Below are positions 41,847 through 51,713 of a stretch of DNA of 64,000 nt, one piece after another (within the stretch, counting starts at the first letter, position 1; the number at the start of each line of letters is the position of its first letter). The notes below the pieces were generated by a model. That model was not told the DNA's origin and searched no databases. It saw only the letters and a program-made list of their open reading frames with translations. The stretch is from an uncultured Alphaproteobacteria bacterium (GTDB lineage Bacteria; Pseudomonadota; Alphaproteobacteria; Micavibrionales; Micavibrionaceae). Made by a program: the position numbers and the translations under genes. The DNA is taken from assembly GCA_937931645.1 (NCBI GenBank), contig CALHAR010000002.1:62001-126000 (forward strand), in the 5' to 3' direction.

Positions 41847-43229
41847 TTATTCCATCGCCTTAACAATATTCTCAGTCATCTTTTTTGCATCATCAAGAAG
41901 CATATAAGTATTGTCGGCATAGAAAAGTGGGTTGTCGATACCAGCATAACCTGAACCCAATGAGCGTTTAACAAACAAGACAGTTTTGGCATTTTCAACA
42001 TCTAAAATAGGCATACCATAGATAGGCGAAGCACTATCATTCTTGGCGGCAGGGTTGGTGATATCATTTGCCCCTATCACATAAGCAACATCGGCTTGCG
42101 TGAAGTCACGGTTGATGTCTTCCAGTTCGAATACTTCATCATAAGGAACATTGGCTTCAGCGAGTAAAACATTCATGTGTCCCGGCATACGTCCTGCAAC
42201 AGGGTGGATGGCGTAAGATACTTCTACGCCTTCTTCCTTTAGTTTATCAGCTAGCTCTCGCACCACATGTTGAGCCTGTGCTACGGCCATACCGTACCCA
42301 GGTGCAATGATAACTTTAGAAGCGTTTTGCATGATAAAAGCAGCATCTTCAGCAGAACCAATTTTAGCATTTCTATCGCCCATATCTTGAGTAGATGCTG
42401 AAGCTTCTGCGCCAAAACCACCAAGGATCACACTAATGAATGAGCGGTTCATGGCTTTACACATGATATAAGATAAAATAGCACCTGATGCTCCCACGAG
42501 CGCCCCTGTGATAATAAGTAAGTTATTTTGGAGGGTGAAACCAATTCCTGCTGCGGCCCAACCAGAGTAAGAGTTCAACATAGAAACAATCACAGGCATA
42601 TCCGCACCGCCGATTGGAATGATCATTAAGATACCAAGAAGAGCGGCAATGATAACGAGTGCCCAAAAGAAGGTTGCGCTTTGTGTTGTGATCAGCATGA
42701 AGATTAAAAAAGCCATTCCTAAACCAAGCGCGGCATTTAACAAATGCTGCTTCGGGAATGTCACGGGTTTACCAGAGATAACTCCCTGTAATTTCCCCCA
42801 TGCAATGATAGAGCCTGTGAACGTGATAGCACCAATCGCCAATCCTAAACATAACTCGACCAAACTGCCCGCGTGAATATTACCTGTTTCGCCAATGCCA
42901 TAAGCTTCAGGGTTAAAGAAGGCTGCGGTTGCAACGAACACAGCGGCCAAGCCGACTAAAGAATGAAAAGCCGCCACGAGTTGGGGGAGGGCAGTCATTT
43001 CTATCTTTTTAGCAATAACAGCACCAATAGAACCACCGATGAGAATACCAAGAGTAATTAATCCCCATGAATGAGCGGTCATAATAAGTGTGGTTACGAT
43101 AGCAAGCGCCATACCAGCCATACCAAATGTAACTCCTTGGCGCGCTGTTTCAGGGCTAGATAAACCGCGTAAGGCCATGATGAAACAGATGGCGGAGACC
43201 AGATAAGAAAGAGCAGAAATAGTTTCCAT
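41847..43229 (-). CDS. pntB: NAD(P) transhydrogenase subunit beta
   Basis: PntB holds transmembrane helices of the proton channel and the NADP-binding domain III of the transhydrogenase that uses the proton gradient to make NADPH. The 460-residue protein has about nine helices, then a dinucleotide domain with VIIAPGYGMAVAQAQH, YAIHPVAGRMPGHMNVLLAEA, DVAYVIGANDITNPAAK and the C-terminal VLFVKRSLGSGYAGIDNPLFY. It is full length and the last gene of the pnt set. Confidence 0.97.
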   Translation of the reverse strand: METISALSYLVSAICFIMALRGLSSPETARQGVTFGMAGMALAIVTTLIMTAHSWGLITLGILIGGSIGAVIAKKIEMTALPQLVAAFHSLVGLAAVFVATAAFFNPEAYGIGETGNIHAGSLVELCLGLAIGAITFTGSIIAWGKLQGVISGKPVTFPKQHLLNAALGLGMAFLIFMLITTQSATFFWALVIIAALLGILMIIPIGGADMPVIVSMLNSYSGWAAAGIGFTLQNNLLIITGALVGASGAILSYIMCKAMNRSFISVILGGFGAEASASTQDMGDRNAKIGSAEDAAFIMQNASKVIIAPGYGMAVAQAQHVVRELADKLKEEGVEVSYAIHPVAGRMPGHMNVLLAEANVPYDEVFELEDINRDFTQADVAYVIGANDITNPAAKNDSASPIYGMPILDVENAKTVLFVKRSLGSGYAGIDNPLFYADNTYMLLDDAKKMTENIVKAME

Positions 43230-43241
43230 TATTATTAGTTC

Positions 43242-43655
43242 CTATGATTTCTTTTTGAACATATGAAGCATACGCTGTGTCACAATAAATCCGCCGAAGA
43301 TATTAACCGAAGCCAGAATGACGGCTAAGAATCCCATTATCTTTGAGAAGCTCATATCTGCAGGGCCTGCGGCGATTAAAGCGCCAACGATGATAACGCT
43401 TGAGATTGCATTTGTAATTCCCATGAGTGGGGAGTGAAGAGCGGGCGTTACCCGCCAGACAACATAATACCCAACAAAACAAGCCAGAACAAAAACGGTG
43501 AGACCTGTTAAGAAAAATGAGTCGCCATGTAAGGCTCCAGACGTGACAGGTTCACTTGCCTTTATTGCTAAGCTTGCTGCTTGATTGGCAAGGTCGGTTG
43601 CTTGATTGGCGAGATCGGTCGCTTGATCGGTTAAAGATGGTTTTTTATCTTCCAT
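43242..43655 (-). CDS. pntAB: NAD(P) transhydrogenase subunit alpha part 2 (membrane part)
   Basis: In alphaproteobacteria the alpha subunit is split. This 137-residue protein carries the domain II helices, with [42 protein letters not shown] typical of the family (spans about 47-90), and a closing [14 protein letters not shown]. The N-terminal ~40 residues are a repeated amphipathic segment (ATDLANQ units). It lies three bases after pntAA and 12 before pntB. Confidence 0.95.
   Translation of the reverse strand: MEDKKPSLTDQATDLANQATDLANQAASLAIKASEPVTSGALHGDSFFLTGLTVFVLACFVGYYVVWRVTPALHSPLMGITNAISSVIIVGALIAAGPADMSFSKIMGFLAVILASVNIFGGFIVTQRMLHMFKKKS
43579..43632 (-). repeat. 21-bp tandem repeat in the 5' part of pntAB
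   Basis: Two and a half copies of a 21-base unit (43579-43599, 43600-43620, partial 43621-43632) encode repeats of the heptad ATDLANQ. The repeat can form an amphipathic or coiled-coil helix before the first membrane span and may vary in copy number. Confidence 0.8.
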
Positions 43656-43658
43656 ATC

Positions 43659-44816
43659 TTAAGCCTCTTTTTCTTCTTGTGTTTCTTTTGTTGTGAAATT
43701 TGGGTGGATAATTTGTCCATCATTAGTGAGGCAAACACCTTTTATAATTTCGTCTTCCCAATCAATATTAATTACCTCACCTTTGATTATAAGGTTTAGG
43801 AAATTGAGAAGATTTTTAGCGTAAAGAGCAGAGGCGTCTGTTGATAAACGGCTGGCTATGTTTTCGTGACCTATGATTGTAACGCCATGTTTTTGAATGA
43901 CTTTACCACATTTTGATAGATCAACATTTCCACCTGCTTCAACCGCCATATCAACAATGACAGACCCATCTTTCATGGATTTTACCATTGCTTCCGTAAT
44001 GAGTTTTGGTGCAGGGCGTCCTGGGATAAGGGCTGTCGTAATAACAATATCTTGCTTAGCGATTGTTTGTTCTACTAATTCAGCCTGTTGTTTTTGATAG
44101 TCTTTGGACATTTCTTTGGCGTACCCGCCGGCATTTTCTGCTTCTTTAAACTCATCATTTTCAACGGCAATAAAGTTCGCGCCTAAAGACTGAACCTGTT
44201 CTTTTGCGGCGGGGCGTACATCTGTTGCAGAAACGATAGCTCCTAAACGGCGTGCCGTTGCAATGGCTTGTAAGCCAGCAACACCTGCACCCATGATAAA
44301 TACTTTTGCAGGTGCGATAGAACCAGCGGCTGTCATCATCATCGGCATAGCACGGTTATAATGTTCGGTTGCATCTAAGACAGCTTTATACCCTGCTAAA
44401 TTAGATTGTGATGAGAGCACATCCATGCTTTGTGCCCGACTGATACGGGGAACAAGTTCCATAGAAACGGCAATAATGTTATTCTTTGCACATTTTTTTA
44501 TGAAAGTTTCACTTTGATAAGGATTATACAGCCCAACCAGTAAGCATCCTTTTTTTAGAGGAGTGATGTCTAAGCCATCACTGACCTGAACACATAAAAC
44601 AACGTCAGCCGTTTTCACTGTGTCTTCGTAGGTGCTAATAATTGTGGCGCCAGCTTCTTTGTAGGCACTATCAGCAAAGTGTGAGTTAGAGCCTGATTCT
44701 GTTTCAATATGGACAGCACATCCTAAAGCACAGAGTTTTTTTACTGTATCGGGGGTGGCGGCCACACGCTTTTCTTTGTCGGACGTTTCTTTTATGATGG
44801 CAATAGTCAGCGCCAT
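43659..44816 (-). CDS. pntAA: NAD(P) transhydrogenase subunit alpha part 1 (NAD-binding)
   Basis: PntAA is the soluble NAD(H)-binding domain I. The 385-residue protein has IAIIKETSDKEKRVAATPDTVKKL, the alanine dehydrogenase/PNT N-terminal fold, the RISRAQSMDVLSSQSNLAGY loop and the Rossmann motif VFIMGAGVAGLQAIATARRLGA. The family DIVITTALIPGRPAPKLIT and MKDGSVIVDMAVEAGGN are also present. It is the first gene of the minus-strand operon pntAA-pntAB-pntB. Confidence 0.97.
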   Translation of the reverse strand: MALTIAIIKETSDKEKRVAATPDTVKKLCALGCAVHIETESGSNSHFADSAYKEAGATIISTYEDTVKTADVVLCVQVSDGLDITPLKKGCLLVGLYNPYQSETFIKKCAKNNIIAVSMELVPRISRAQSMDVLSSQSNLAGYKAVLDATEHYNRAMPMMMTAAGSIAPAKVFIMGAGVAGLQAIATARRLGAIVSATDVRPAAKEQVQSLGANFIAVENDEFKEAENAGGYAKEMSKDYQKQQAELVEQTIAKQDIVITTALIPGRPAPKLITEAMVKSMKDGSVIVDMAVEAGGNVDLSKCGKVIQKHGVTIIGHENIASRLSTDASALYAKNLLNFLNLIIKGEVINIDWEDEIIKGVCLTNDGQIIHPNFTTKETQEEKEA

Positions 44817-45170
44817 GATTATACCTTTATTCTTGAATGTTTAAGTAGAGATAGACCATAGCCTTATTTAATCCTACTTGTGAAGGTTAATTAGCAAGAT
44901 ATATGCAACCTAAACATTACGAAAACCCCGCCACCAGAAAACTGGGACGGGGCGTTCATTGCTAAGACAAAGTAGTCTTACTAGACGATCATTCTTATTA
45001 TTGGTTTGTTACCTGACGTTTTTGACGCTTAATTTTTTCAACTCTTGATTCTATCAAGTGAAAGTTAATATTACTTAAAGATTAAATTATATGAGCGAAT
45101 GGAGTAGGTGGGCTTTTGTCGGTGAGTATGCGGATAAAGGGTGTTTTTCTATAAATAAATAGATTATATC
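44817..45170. other. Intergenic region between divergent pntAA and rpmJ
   Basis: It should contain the pnt promoter and the rpmJ promoter. I see a minus-oriented hairpin at 44926-44952 and a small inverted repeat AAGAC/GTCTT at about 44965-44980. A minus-strand frame ending at 44998 lacks a good start. No ribosome-binding-site-supported gene longer than 20 codons is visible. Confidence 0.4.
44926..44952 (-). terminator. Minus-strand terminator-like hairpin of unknown transcript
   Basis: CCCCG (44926-44930) pairs with CGGGG (44948-44952), and inner CCAG pairs with CTGG around AAAA. Read on the minus strand the stem is followed by TTTTCG. The transcript it would end comes from 44960-45170, where no convincing gene is visible. 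Confidence 0.45.
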
Positions 45171-45200
45171 TTGACATTATAGGGGGTGAGGGGCTACTTT
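45171..45200 (+). promoter_or_regulatory. Candidate promoter of rpmJ
   Basis: TTGACA (45171-45176) is an exact -35 consensus, and TACTTT lies 18 bases downstream (45195-45200), about 39 bases before rpmJ. The -10 match is moderate. Confidence 0.4.
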
Positions 45201-45238
45201 CCGCATTCAATAAGAATATTATTTATATAGGTAGAGCC

Positions 45239-45364
45239 ATGAAAGTTGTTAACTCACTGAAAACATTAAAGAATCGTGACAGAAACTGTCGCGTAATACG
45301 CCGTCGTGGCCGTGTTTACGTTATTAATAAGGTCAATAAGCGTTTTAAAGCACGTCAAGGGTAG
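45239..45364 (+). CDS. rpmJ: 50S ribosomal protein L36 (non-zinc type)
   Basis: The 41-residue, strongly basic protein ([20 protein letters not shown] start, then [20 protein letters not shown]) is ribosomal protein L36 of the long type that lacks the zinc-binding cysteine/histidine set; only one Cys remains. L36 is the small 50S protein at the 23S rRNA core. The gene stands alone between its own promoter-like sequence and an intrinsic terminator, away from the spc operon, which is usual for this form. The stop is TAG. Confidence 0.95.
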   Translation: MKVVNSLKTLKNRDRNCRVIRRRGRVYVINKVNKRFKARQG

Positions 45365-45405
45365 TTCCTAGGGATAGTTTCTTAGTGCCCTTATTTAAAA
45401 ACTAG

Positions 45406-45438
45406 AGCCTGCCTTATATTGAGTGCGGGCTTTTATTT
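45406..45438 (+). terminator. Intrinsic terminator after rpmJ
   Basis: AGCCTGC (45406-45412) pairs with GCGGGCT (45425-45431, one G-T pair) and is followed by TTTATTTT. It separates rpmJ from the mre operon. Confidence 0.8.
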
Positions 45439-45485
45439 TGCCTAAATTTTATATTTAATACCTTAAAACAATAGGTGCATACAGA

Positions 45486-45502
45486 TTATAACTCTGTTAT
45501 AA
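45486..45502. promoter_or_regulatory. Perfect inverted repeat upstream of mreB
   Basis: TTATAACTCTGTTATAA has seven-base arms (TTATAAC/GTTATAA) around TCT, and ends 36 bases before the mreB start. Position and symmetry suit an operator for a dimeric regulator, but the arms are AT-rich and no regulator is identified. Confidence 0.35.
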
Positions 45503-45535
45503 CGCTTCAATCATTTAGATTTTAATAATGGATAA

Positions 45536-46579
<1,044 letters not shown>

Positions 46580-46678
46580 TGAGTATAACCCTGTATTGAC
46601 GTAATTTTTACTGGTTTTATCTTTATGACTGTTTTAATATAGGCCGATATACAGTCCTCTTATAGTTTACAAATTTAC

Positions 46679-47554
46679 ATGAAATCTAGCATTAAGCAAA
46701 AATCAGTTTCTTATTCAGCGTCTTTAGCGCTGCTGAATGGTAGAGCAGGTTCTGTTTTTTTTCTGTTTCTTGCGGTTGGCTTTTTGATTATTGCCTTTGC
46801 GCGTCCTGCTGTTTTGTCAGGACCAAGAGTTGGTGTTACTGATGTTTTCATGCCAGTGCTGTCGACAATTAGTAAACCGTTTCAAAATATGGCGGCCGCT
46901 GTTAGTGGGATATCAGGTAAGGCGACGTTAAAAGCAGAAAATGCAAAATTGCACGCGGAAAATGCACGATTGAGAGAGTGGTATCAAACAGCGTTAATGT
47001 TACAGGCAGAAAATCAATCTTTGAAAAAACTCTTGAACCTAAAAGTAAGTACGGAGCATGAGTATGTAACGGCGCGTGTTGTGTCAGATGCGGGGAATGC
47101 ATTTGTTAAAACTTTGCTTGTTGCGTCGGGTGGTAATGATGGTGTTAAAAAGAACCAAGCTGTACTGGCTGGTGAGGGCATGATTGGGCGTATTGTTGAA
47201 GTTGGTAATAATGCATCTCGGATATTACTACTAACAGATATAAATTCACGCATACCTGTCATTATTGAAGGATCAAACCAAAAGGCAATTTTAACGGGAG
47301 ATAACAGCCAATACCCAGTATTGAAGCATTTACCAAAAGATTCTGGTTTGGTTGCAGGGACGCGTATTATAACATCTGGTGATGGTGGGATTTTCCCGTT
47401 TGGTTTACCCGTCGGTAAAGTTATTATCGATGGTAAAGGTCAAAAAATTATCCAACCTTACGCTGATATGAACAGAATTACTTATGTGAGAATTGTTGAT
47501 GCGCTCAGCAATCCAAATTTAATTAGAGGTGATTTATCATACTCGATAAATTAG
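46679..47554 (+). CDS. mreC: Rod shape-determining protein MreC
   Basis: MreC is a bitopic periplasmic elongasome protein that activates PBP2. The 291-residue protein has a transmembrane helix at about 24-43, a coiled coil (KATLKAENAKLHAENARLREWYQ, about 80-102) and the beta-domain with ARVVSDAGNAFVKTLLVASGGNDGVKKNQAVLAGEGMIGRIVEVG. The order and domain structure are standard. A gap of 99 bases separates it from mreB. Confidence 0.95.
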   Translation: MKSSIKQKSVSYSASLALLNGRAGSVFFLFLAVGFLIIAFARPAVLSGPRVGVTDVFMPVLSTISKPFQNMAAAVSGISGKATLKAENAKLHAENARLREWYQTALMLQAENQSLKKLLNLKVSTEHEYVTARVVSDAGNAFVKTLLVASGGNDGVKKNQAVLAGEGMIGRIVEVGNNASRILLLTDINSRIPVIIEGSNQKAILTGDNSQYPVLKHLPKDSGLVAGTRIITSGDGGIFPFGLPVGKVIIDGKGQKIIQPYADMNRITYVRIVDALSNPNLIRGDLSYSIN

Positions 47555-47566
47555 CTTTGAAATATC

Positions 47567-48100
47567 ATGAGTGATTTCTTTTCTTCGCAAAATATAATTT
47601 GGTTTAAGTGCCTATCATTAGCGCATATTTTTATTTTCTTCTTATTTACTCTTGATTTAATAAGCTATTCGGTTTCGTACTCTGATGTAGTGCGCCCTTA
47701 CTTTATTCTTATCTGTATTTATTTCTGGTCAATATACAGACCAAGTTTACTGTTGCCCGTGTATGTTTTTATTTTGGGCATATTGTTTGATTTTCTTTTG
47801 AATTACCCGATAGGACTGCACGCGATACTTTTTGTAGTCGTGCAATGGATTATTCGTGACCAACGTTTATTTTTTCTAGGGCAACCTTACGTTATTGTAT
47901 GGATGGGGTTTGCCCTAACATGTTTTAGCGTCATGCTTTCAGAATGGATGTTTTTTACTATCTTATCCGATAATGTTTTTGATTTTTACGGGGTTTTATA
48001 TGGAACGTTAATCAGCACATTAATCTTTCCAATGATTACGTTGTTATTCAATCTTATTTATCGTATTTTACCACCAATATCCCAGTCACATTTTTTGTAA
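47567..48100 (+). CDS. mreD: Rod shape-determining protein MreD
   Basis: MreD is a small multi-pass membrane partner of MreC. The 177-residue protein has five to six hydrophobic helices and the MreD-type segment YRPSLLLPVYVFILGILFDFLLNYPIGLHA (about 64-93). Its sequence is otherwise weakly conserved, as usual for MreD, so the call rests on composition, size and the position between mreC and mrdA. Confidence 0.87.
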   Translation: MSDFFSSQNIIWFKCLSLAHIFIFFLFTLDLISYSVSYSDVVRPYFILICIYFWSIYRPSLLLPVYVFILGILFDFLLNYPIGLHAILFVVVQWIIRDQRLFFLGQPYVIVWMGFALTCFSVMLSEWMFFTILSDNVFDFYGVLYGTLISTLIFPMITLLFNLIYRILPPISQSHFL

Positions 48101-48111
48101 GCCTTTAAAAT

Positions 48112-49980
48112 ATGAATAATAGCGGCGACCGGTCAAAAGATTTTACGAGGCGAGCTTTTGTAGTTGGCGCTTTTCAAGGTATGGCTTTGGCCGTTTTGGG
48201 TGGTCGCTTGGCGTGGTTACAGTTGGCTGAAGGTGGTCGTTACAAAACATTATCTGATAAAAATAGAATTAATACGAAGATGACAGCTCCCTCTAGGGGT
48301 GAAATTGTTGATCGTTTTGGTGTACCTTTGGCTATTAATAATCAAAATTTTCGTATTCTAATTATCCCTGAGCAAACGAATGATTTAGCGGAATCATTGC
48401 AAAAACTAACGAACCTAATAGATATTGATGATCGTCGTATCAAAGCGGTGATTGAAAAATCAAAGAGATCAGCATCTTTTGTACCGATGGAGGTGGCTGA
48501 TAATTTAAATTGGGATGAGGTCGCTAAAATAGAAGTGAGCCTTGATGATCTGCCAGGTATGAGCATTGATGAAGGGGAAGTTAGAAGTTATCCTTTTGCT
48601 GAATCTACGGGGCATTTAATTGGTTATGTTGGTGCGGTCAGTAAAACTGATTTAAATGGAGATCCTGTTTTAACGTTACCTGGATTTAAAATTGGTAAGA
48701 CGGGCATTGAAAAATCATTTGATAAAGAGTTACGCGGTCAAGCAGGTAACAAACAAATGGAGGTTAATGTTCGGGGGCGCGAGGTTCGAGAATTAGAAGA
48801 GGATGCCAGCCTTGATGGCAAACGTGTTTCTTTAAGTGTCGATGCAGAGTTGCAACGCTATTGTCAGGAAAGGTTAGCTGAACATAAGAGTGCTTCTGCT
48901 GTTATAATGGATTCCAAGACAGGTGCTGTTTATGCAATGGCGTCCCAACCCGGATTTGACCCTAATTTATTTACCAAGGGAATTAGTGCCGAACAATGGG
49001 AGGCCTTGATGGCCAATCCTGCTTTCCCGCTTAATAATAAAGCTATTTCAGGTCAATACCCACCTGGCTCTACCTTTAAAATGATAACAGCTTTAGCAGC
49101 GTTGGAAGGTGGATTTTCAACACCAAATACAAAGGTGTCCTGCAAAGGGCGGTATGAGTATGGTAAGGATAGATTTCATTGCTGGAAATTAAGTGGTCAT
49201 GGAAATATGAGTATTACCAGCGCATTGATGCGATCTTGCGACACGTATTTCTATCAATTAGCCACCGAGGTCGGCATAGATAACATTACAGTGATGGCGA
49301 AGCGTTTTGGTTTGGGTGAAAAGTATGGGTTTGATTTACATGAAGAACGTGCAGGGTTAATGCCAACCAAGGAATGGAAGCTTGGACGGTATGGACAGAC
49401 TTGGCGACCAGGAGAGACCATTGTCTCAAGTATAGGTCAGGGATATTTGTTGGCTACCCCGTTACAGCTTGCGGTGATGACATCTCGACTTATTAATGGA
49501 GGGAAAGCTGTAAAGCCTTGGTTGGTTGGTTATGTTGATGACAAAAAAATGTATCCTGATCAATGGCCTTCTATTGGTATAAAGCAGAGCTATTTAGACC
49601 TTATGAAAGAGGGAACTGATCGTGTTACGAATCATAAAGAAGGAACTGCCTATGACGCACGTATTATCGATGAAGGTATGGAGATGGGTGGTAAAACAGG
49701 GACGGCGCAAGTTAAAAAAATTAATAGGGCTGATCGCGCGCGCGGTATCATGAATGAAGATTTGGCGTGGAAATATCGCCATCATGCACTTTTTGTAGGG
49801 TATGCGCCGCTTGATAATCCCCGTTATGTTGTGTCTGTTATTGTGGAACATGGCGGCGGCGGTTCTGCCGTTGCGGCGCCGATTGCTCGGGATTTGTTAC
49901 TAGAGACACAAAAAAGAAACCCGGCTATTTCTGATATAAAATTAAGTAATGTTATAGAAAAACCAAAACAATATGTTTGA
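48112..49980 (+). CDS. mrdA: Peptidoglycan D,D-transpeptidase MrdA (PBP2)
   Basis: PBP2 cross-links peptidoglycan during cell elongation together with RodA. The 622-residue protein has one N-terminal transmembrane helix (about 13-32), a pedestal domain (APSRGEIVDRFGVPLAIN, then GYVGAVSKTD) and a transpeptidase domain with PPGSTFKM (Ser of SxxK), the RSCDTYFYQLA (SxD) motif and KTGTAQVKK. The long insert around residues 340-370 (CKGRYEYGKDRFHCWKLSGHG) is typical of PBP2. Its end overlaps rodA by eight bases. Confidence 0.97.
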   Translation: MNNSGDRSKDFTRRAFVVGAFQGMALAVLGGRLAWLQLAEGGRYKTLSDKNRINTKMTAPSRGEIVDRFGVPLAINNQNFRILIIPEQTNDLAESLQKLTNLIDIDDRRIKAVIEKSKRSASFVPMEVADNLNWDEVAKIEVSLDDLPGMSIDEGEVRSYPFAESTGHLIGYVGAVSKTDLNGDPVLTLPGFKIGKTGIEKSFDKELRGQAGNKQMEVNVRGREVRELEEDASLDGKRVSLSVDAELQRYCQERLAEHKSASAVIMDSKTGAVYAMASQPGFDPNLFTKGISAEQWEALMANPAFPLNNKAISGQYPPGSTFKMITALAALEGGFSTPNTKVSCKGRYEYGKDRFHCWKLSGHGNMSITSALMRSCDTYFYQLATEVGIDNITVMAKRFGLGEKYGFDLHEERAGLMPTKEWKLGRYGQTWRPGETIVSSIGQGYLLATPLQLAVMTSRLINGGKAVKPWLVGYVDDKKMYPDQWPSIGIKQSYLDLMKEGTDRVTNHKEGTAYDARIIDEGMEMGGKTGTAQVKKINRADRARGIMNEDLAWKYRHHALFVGYAPLDNPRYVVSVIVEHGGGGSAVAAPIARDLLLETQKRNPAISDIKLSNVIEKPKQYV

Positions 49981-51106
49981 TACAGTGAAGCTAAATACAG
50001 ATCAGAGCATTTTGCAAAAACTTCAACATTTAGGTTGGGGGATGGTTTTCCTTGTATCGTTAGTTGCGTGTATAGGTTTTGCTGCTTTATATTCGGCCGC
50101 TGGTGGTGATCTGAACCCTTGGGCGTCTAAGCAAATTGCACGTTTTTTGGTTGGTCTTGTTGGCCTTGTTATAATTGCGCTTATTGATATTAAAATTTGG
50201 TATCGCTTGACGTATCCTATTTTTATAGTTGGGTTTATTTCTCTTATTGTTGTGGAGGCTATTGGGCATACGGGAATGGGGGCGCAGCGTTGGATTGATT
50301 TTGGCTTTATTCAAATTCAACCATCAGAATTTATGAAGATTGCTGTTGTTATGGCTTTGGCGCGCTATTTTCATGCGGTCGGACGCGATGATATGCGAAG
50401 CTTTCGTTTTCTATTACCGGCTTTTGTTTTAATTGGCTTACCTGTCGGGCTTGTTTTGCTACAGCCAGATTTGGGGACATCTTTAATGATCGTGATGGCG
50501 GGTATTACTATGATATTCTTGGCAGGAGCGCCAATATGGATGTTTATTGCAGGCGGTATTATCACAGCCGCTTCTATGCCTGTTGCATGGTATTTCATGC
50601 ATGATTATCAAAAGAGGAGAGTACAAACGTTTCTTAATCCTGAATCTGACCCTCTTGGTGCGGGATATCATATCACGCAATCAAAAATTGCATTGGGATC
50701 TGGCGGCATTGAAGGTAAAGGCTTCTTACAAGGCACACAGAGCCGCTTAAACTTCCTTCCAGAAAAACAAACAGACTTCATTTTTACGCTTTGGGCAGAA
50801 GAGTGGGGCTTGGTTGGAGGGTTGTTCTTATTGTTCTTGATGGCGTTGATATTTATCTATGGTATCGCTATTTCACTAAATTGTCGTCATGCTTTTGGAC
50901 GACTTCTAGCCATGGGCTTGGTTGTTAATTTTTCACTTTATGTGTTTATTAATATTGCGATGGTGATGGGGCTTATCCCTGTTGTGGGTGCTCCTTTACC
51001 GTTAGTCTCCTACGGAGGCACATCAATGCTCGCGGCACTTGTTGGTTTTGGCTTGATATTATCGTGTAATATTCACCGTGATAGTAAGTTACCACGGATG
51101 CAATAG
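49973..51106 (+). CDS. rodA: Elongasome peptidoglycan glycosyltransferase RodA
   Basis: RodA is the SEDS glycosyltransferase paired with PBP2. The 377-residue protein has about ten helices, and the SEDS motifs RWIDFGFIQIQPSEFMKIAVVMALA, GLVLLQPDLGTSLMIV, GKGFLQGTQSRLNFLPEKQTDFIFTLWAEEWG (short segments at about 240-275) and LPLVSYGGTSML. It is distinct from ftsW in the dcw cluster and overlaps mrdA by eight bases. Confidence 0.97.
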   Translation: MFDTVKLNTDQSILQKLQHLGWGMVFLVSLVACIGFAALYSAAGGDLNPWASKQIARFLVGLVGLVIIALIDIKIWYRLTYPIFIVGFISLIVVEAIGHTGMGAQRWIDFGFIQIQPSEFMKIAVVMALARYFHAVGRDDMRSFRFLLPAFVLIGLPVGLVLLQPDLGTSLMIVMAGITMIFLAGAPIWMFIAGGIITAASMPVAWYFMHDYQKRRVQTFLNPESDPLGAGYHITQSKIALGSGGIEGKGFLQGTQSRLNFLPEKQTDFIFTLWAEEWGLVGGLFLLFLMALIFIYGIAISLNCRHAFGRLLAMGLVVNFSLYVFINIAMVMGLIPVVGAPLPLVSYGGTSMLAALVGFGLILSCNIHRDSKLPRMQ

Positions 51107-51107
51107 G

Positions 51108-51446
51108 TTAAGCGGCCTCTGCCATTGGAATGTTATGGCTTTCCATCAGTCCTTTTAACTCACCTGATTCATACATTTCACGGATGATGTCGCACCCACC
51201 GACAAACTCACCTTTGACGTAGAGTTGAGGGATTGTTGGCCAGTTTGTATAATCTTTAATCGCCTGACGGATGATATTATCTTCAAGCACATTGACGTCT
51301 TTAAAGGACACACCAAGTTGTGAAAGGATTTGAACAACGTTGGCCGAAAATCCACACTGTGGAAATATTGCCGTTCCTTTTAGATAAAGAACAACATCAT
51401 TGGATGTTACTTCTTGTTTGATTTGATCGAAAATTATGTTTTCCAT
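51108..51446 (-). CDS. grxD: Monothiol glutaredoxin of the Grx4/GrxD type
   Basis: CGFS glutaredoxins bind and pass on [2Fe-2S] clusters, usually with a BolA partner. The 112-residue protein has the hallmark FPQCGFS with Cys31, plus VVLYLKGT, the WPTIPQLYVKGEFVGGCDI motif and a Glu-rich C-terminus. Its stop is one base from the convergent rodA stop. It follows a BolA-family gene after 27 bases, which supports a functional pair in iron-sulfur or iron sensing. Confidence 0.96.
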   Translation of the reverse strand: MENIIFDQIKQEVTSNDVVLYLKGTAIFPQCGFSANVVQILSQLGVSFKDVNVLEDNIIRQAIKDYTNWPTIPQLYVKGEFVGGCDIIREMYESGELKGLMESHNIPMAEAA

Positions 51447-51473
51447 TTTAGTCGGCTCCGTTTGTTTTTATAA

Positions 51474-51707
51474 TTACTCTGGTAGAGATGTTTGTATGGC
51501 GAGGGCGTGTAAATCATTCCCCATTTTACCTTGTAAAGCATCATAGACCATTTGATGTTGCTGAATCCGTGATTTACCTTCAAAAGCCGAAGATATAACG
51601 TGCGCCGCATAATGATCTCCATCGCCACGTAAGTCAGAGATAGTAACAGTGGAGTTTTCTATACCACTTTGTATTAGCTCTTTAATTAATTCTGCGTCCA
51701 TAGCCAT
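51474..51707 (-). CDS. BolA family protein
   Basis: The 77-residue protein has the BolA fold signature GDGDHYAAHVISSAFEGKSRIQQHQMVYDALQGKM and the conserved His in LHALAIQT near the end. It is the short, IbaG/BolA2-like form. BolA proteins form heterodimers with CGFS glutaredoxins around a [2Fe-2S] cluster, and the neighbouring grxD fits this. The start is either ATG 51707 or the second ATG two codons on. The gene lies six bases downstream of the zeta-inhibitor gene. Confidence 0.93.
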   Translation of the reverse strand: MAMDAELIKELIQSGIENSTVTISDLRGDGDHYAAHVISSAFEGKSRIQQHQMVYDALQGKMGNDLHALAIQTSLPE

Positions 51708-51713
51708 ATGACG

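Noticed and set aside
44998-45060. Minus-strand frame ending in a basic peptide (EKIKRQKRQVTNQ)
   Set aside because: No ATG or ribosome-binding site; only about 19-27 codons; composition alone is not enough to call a gene.
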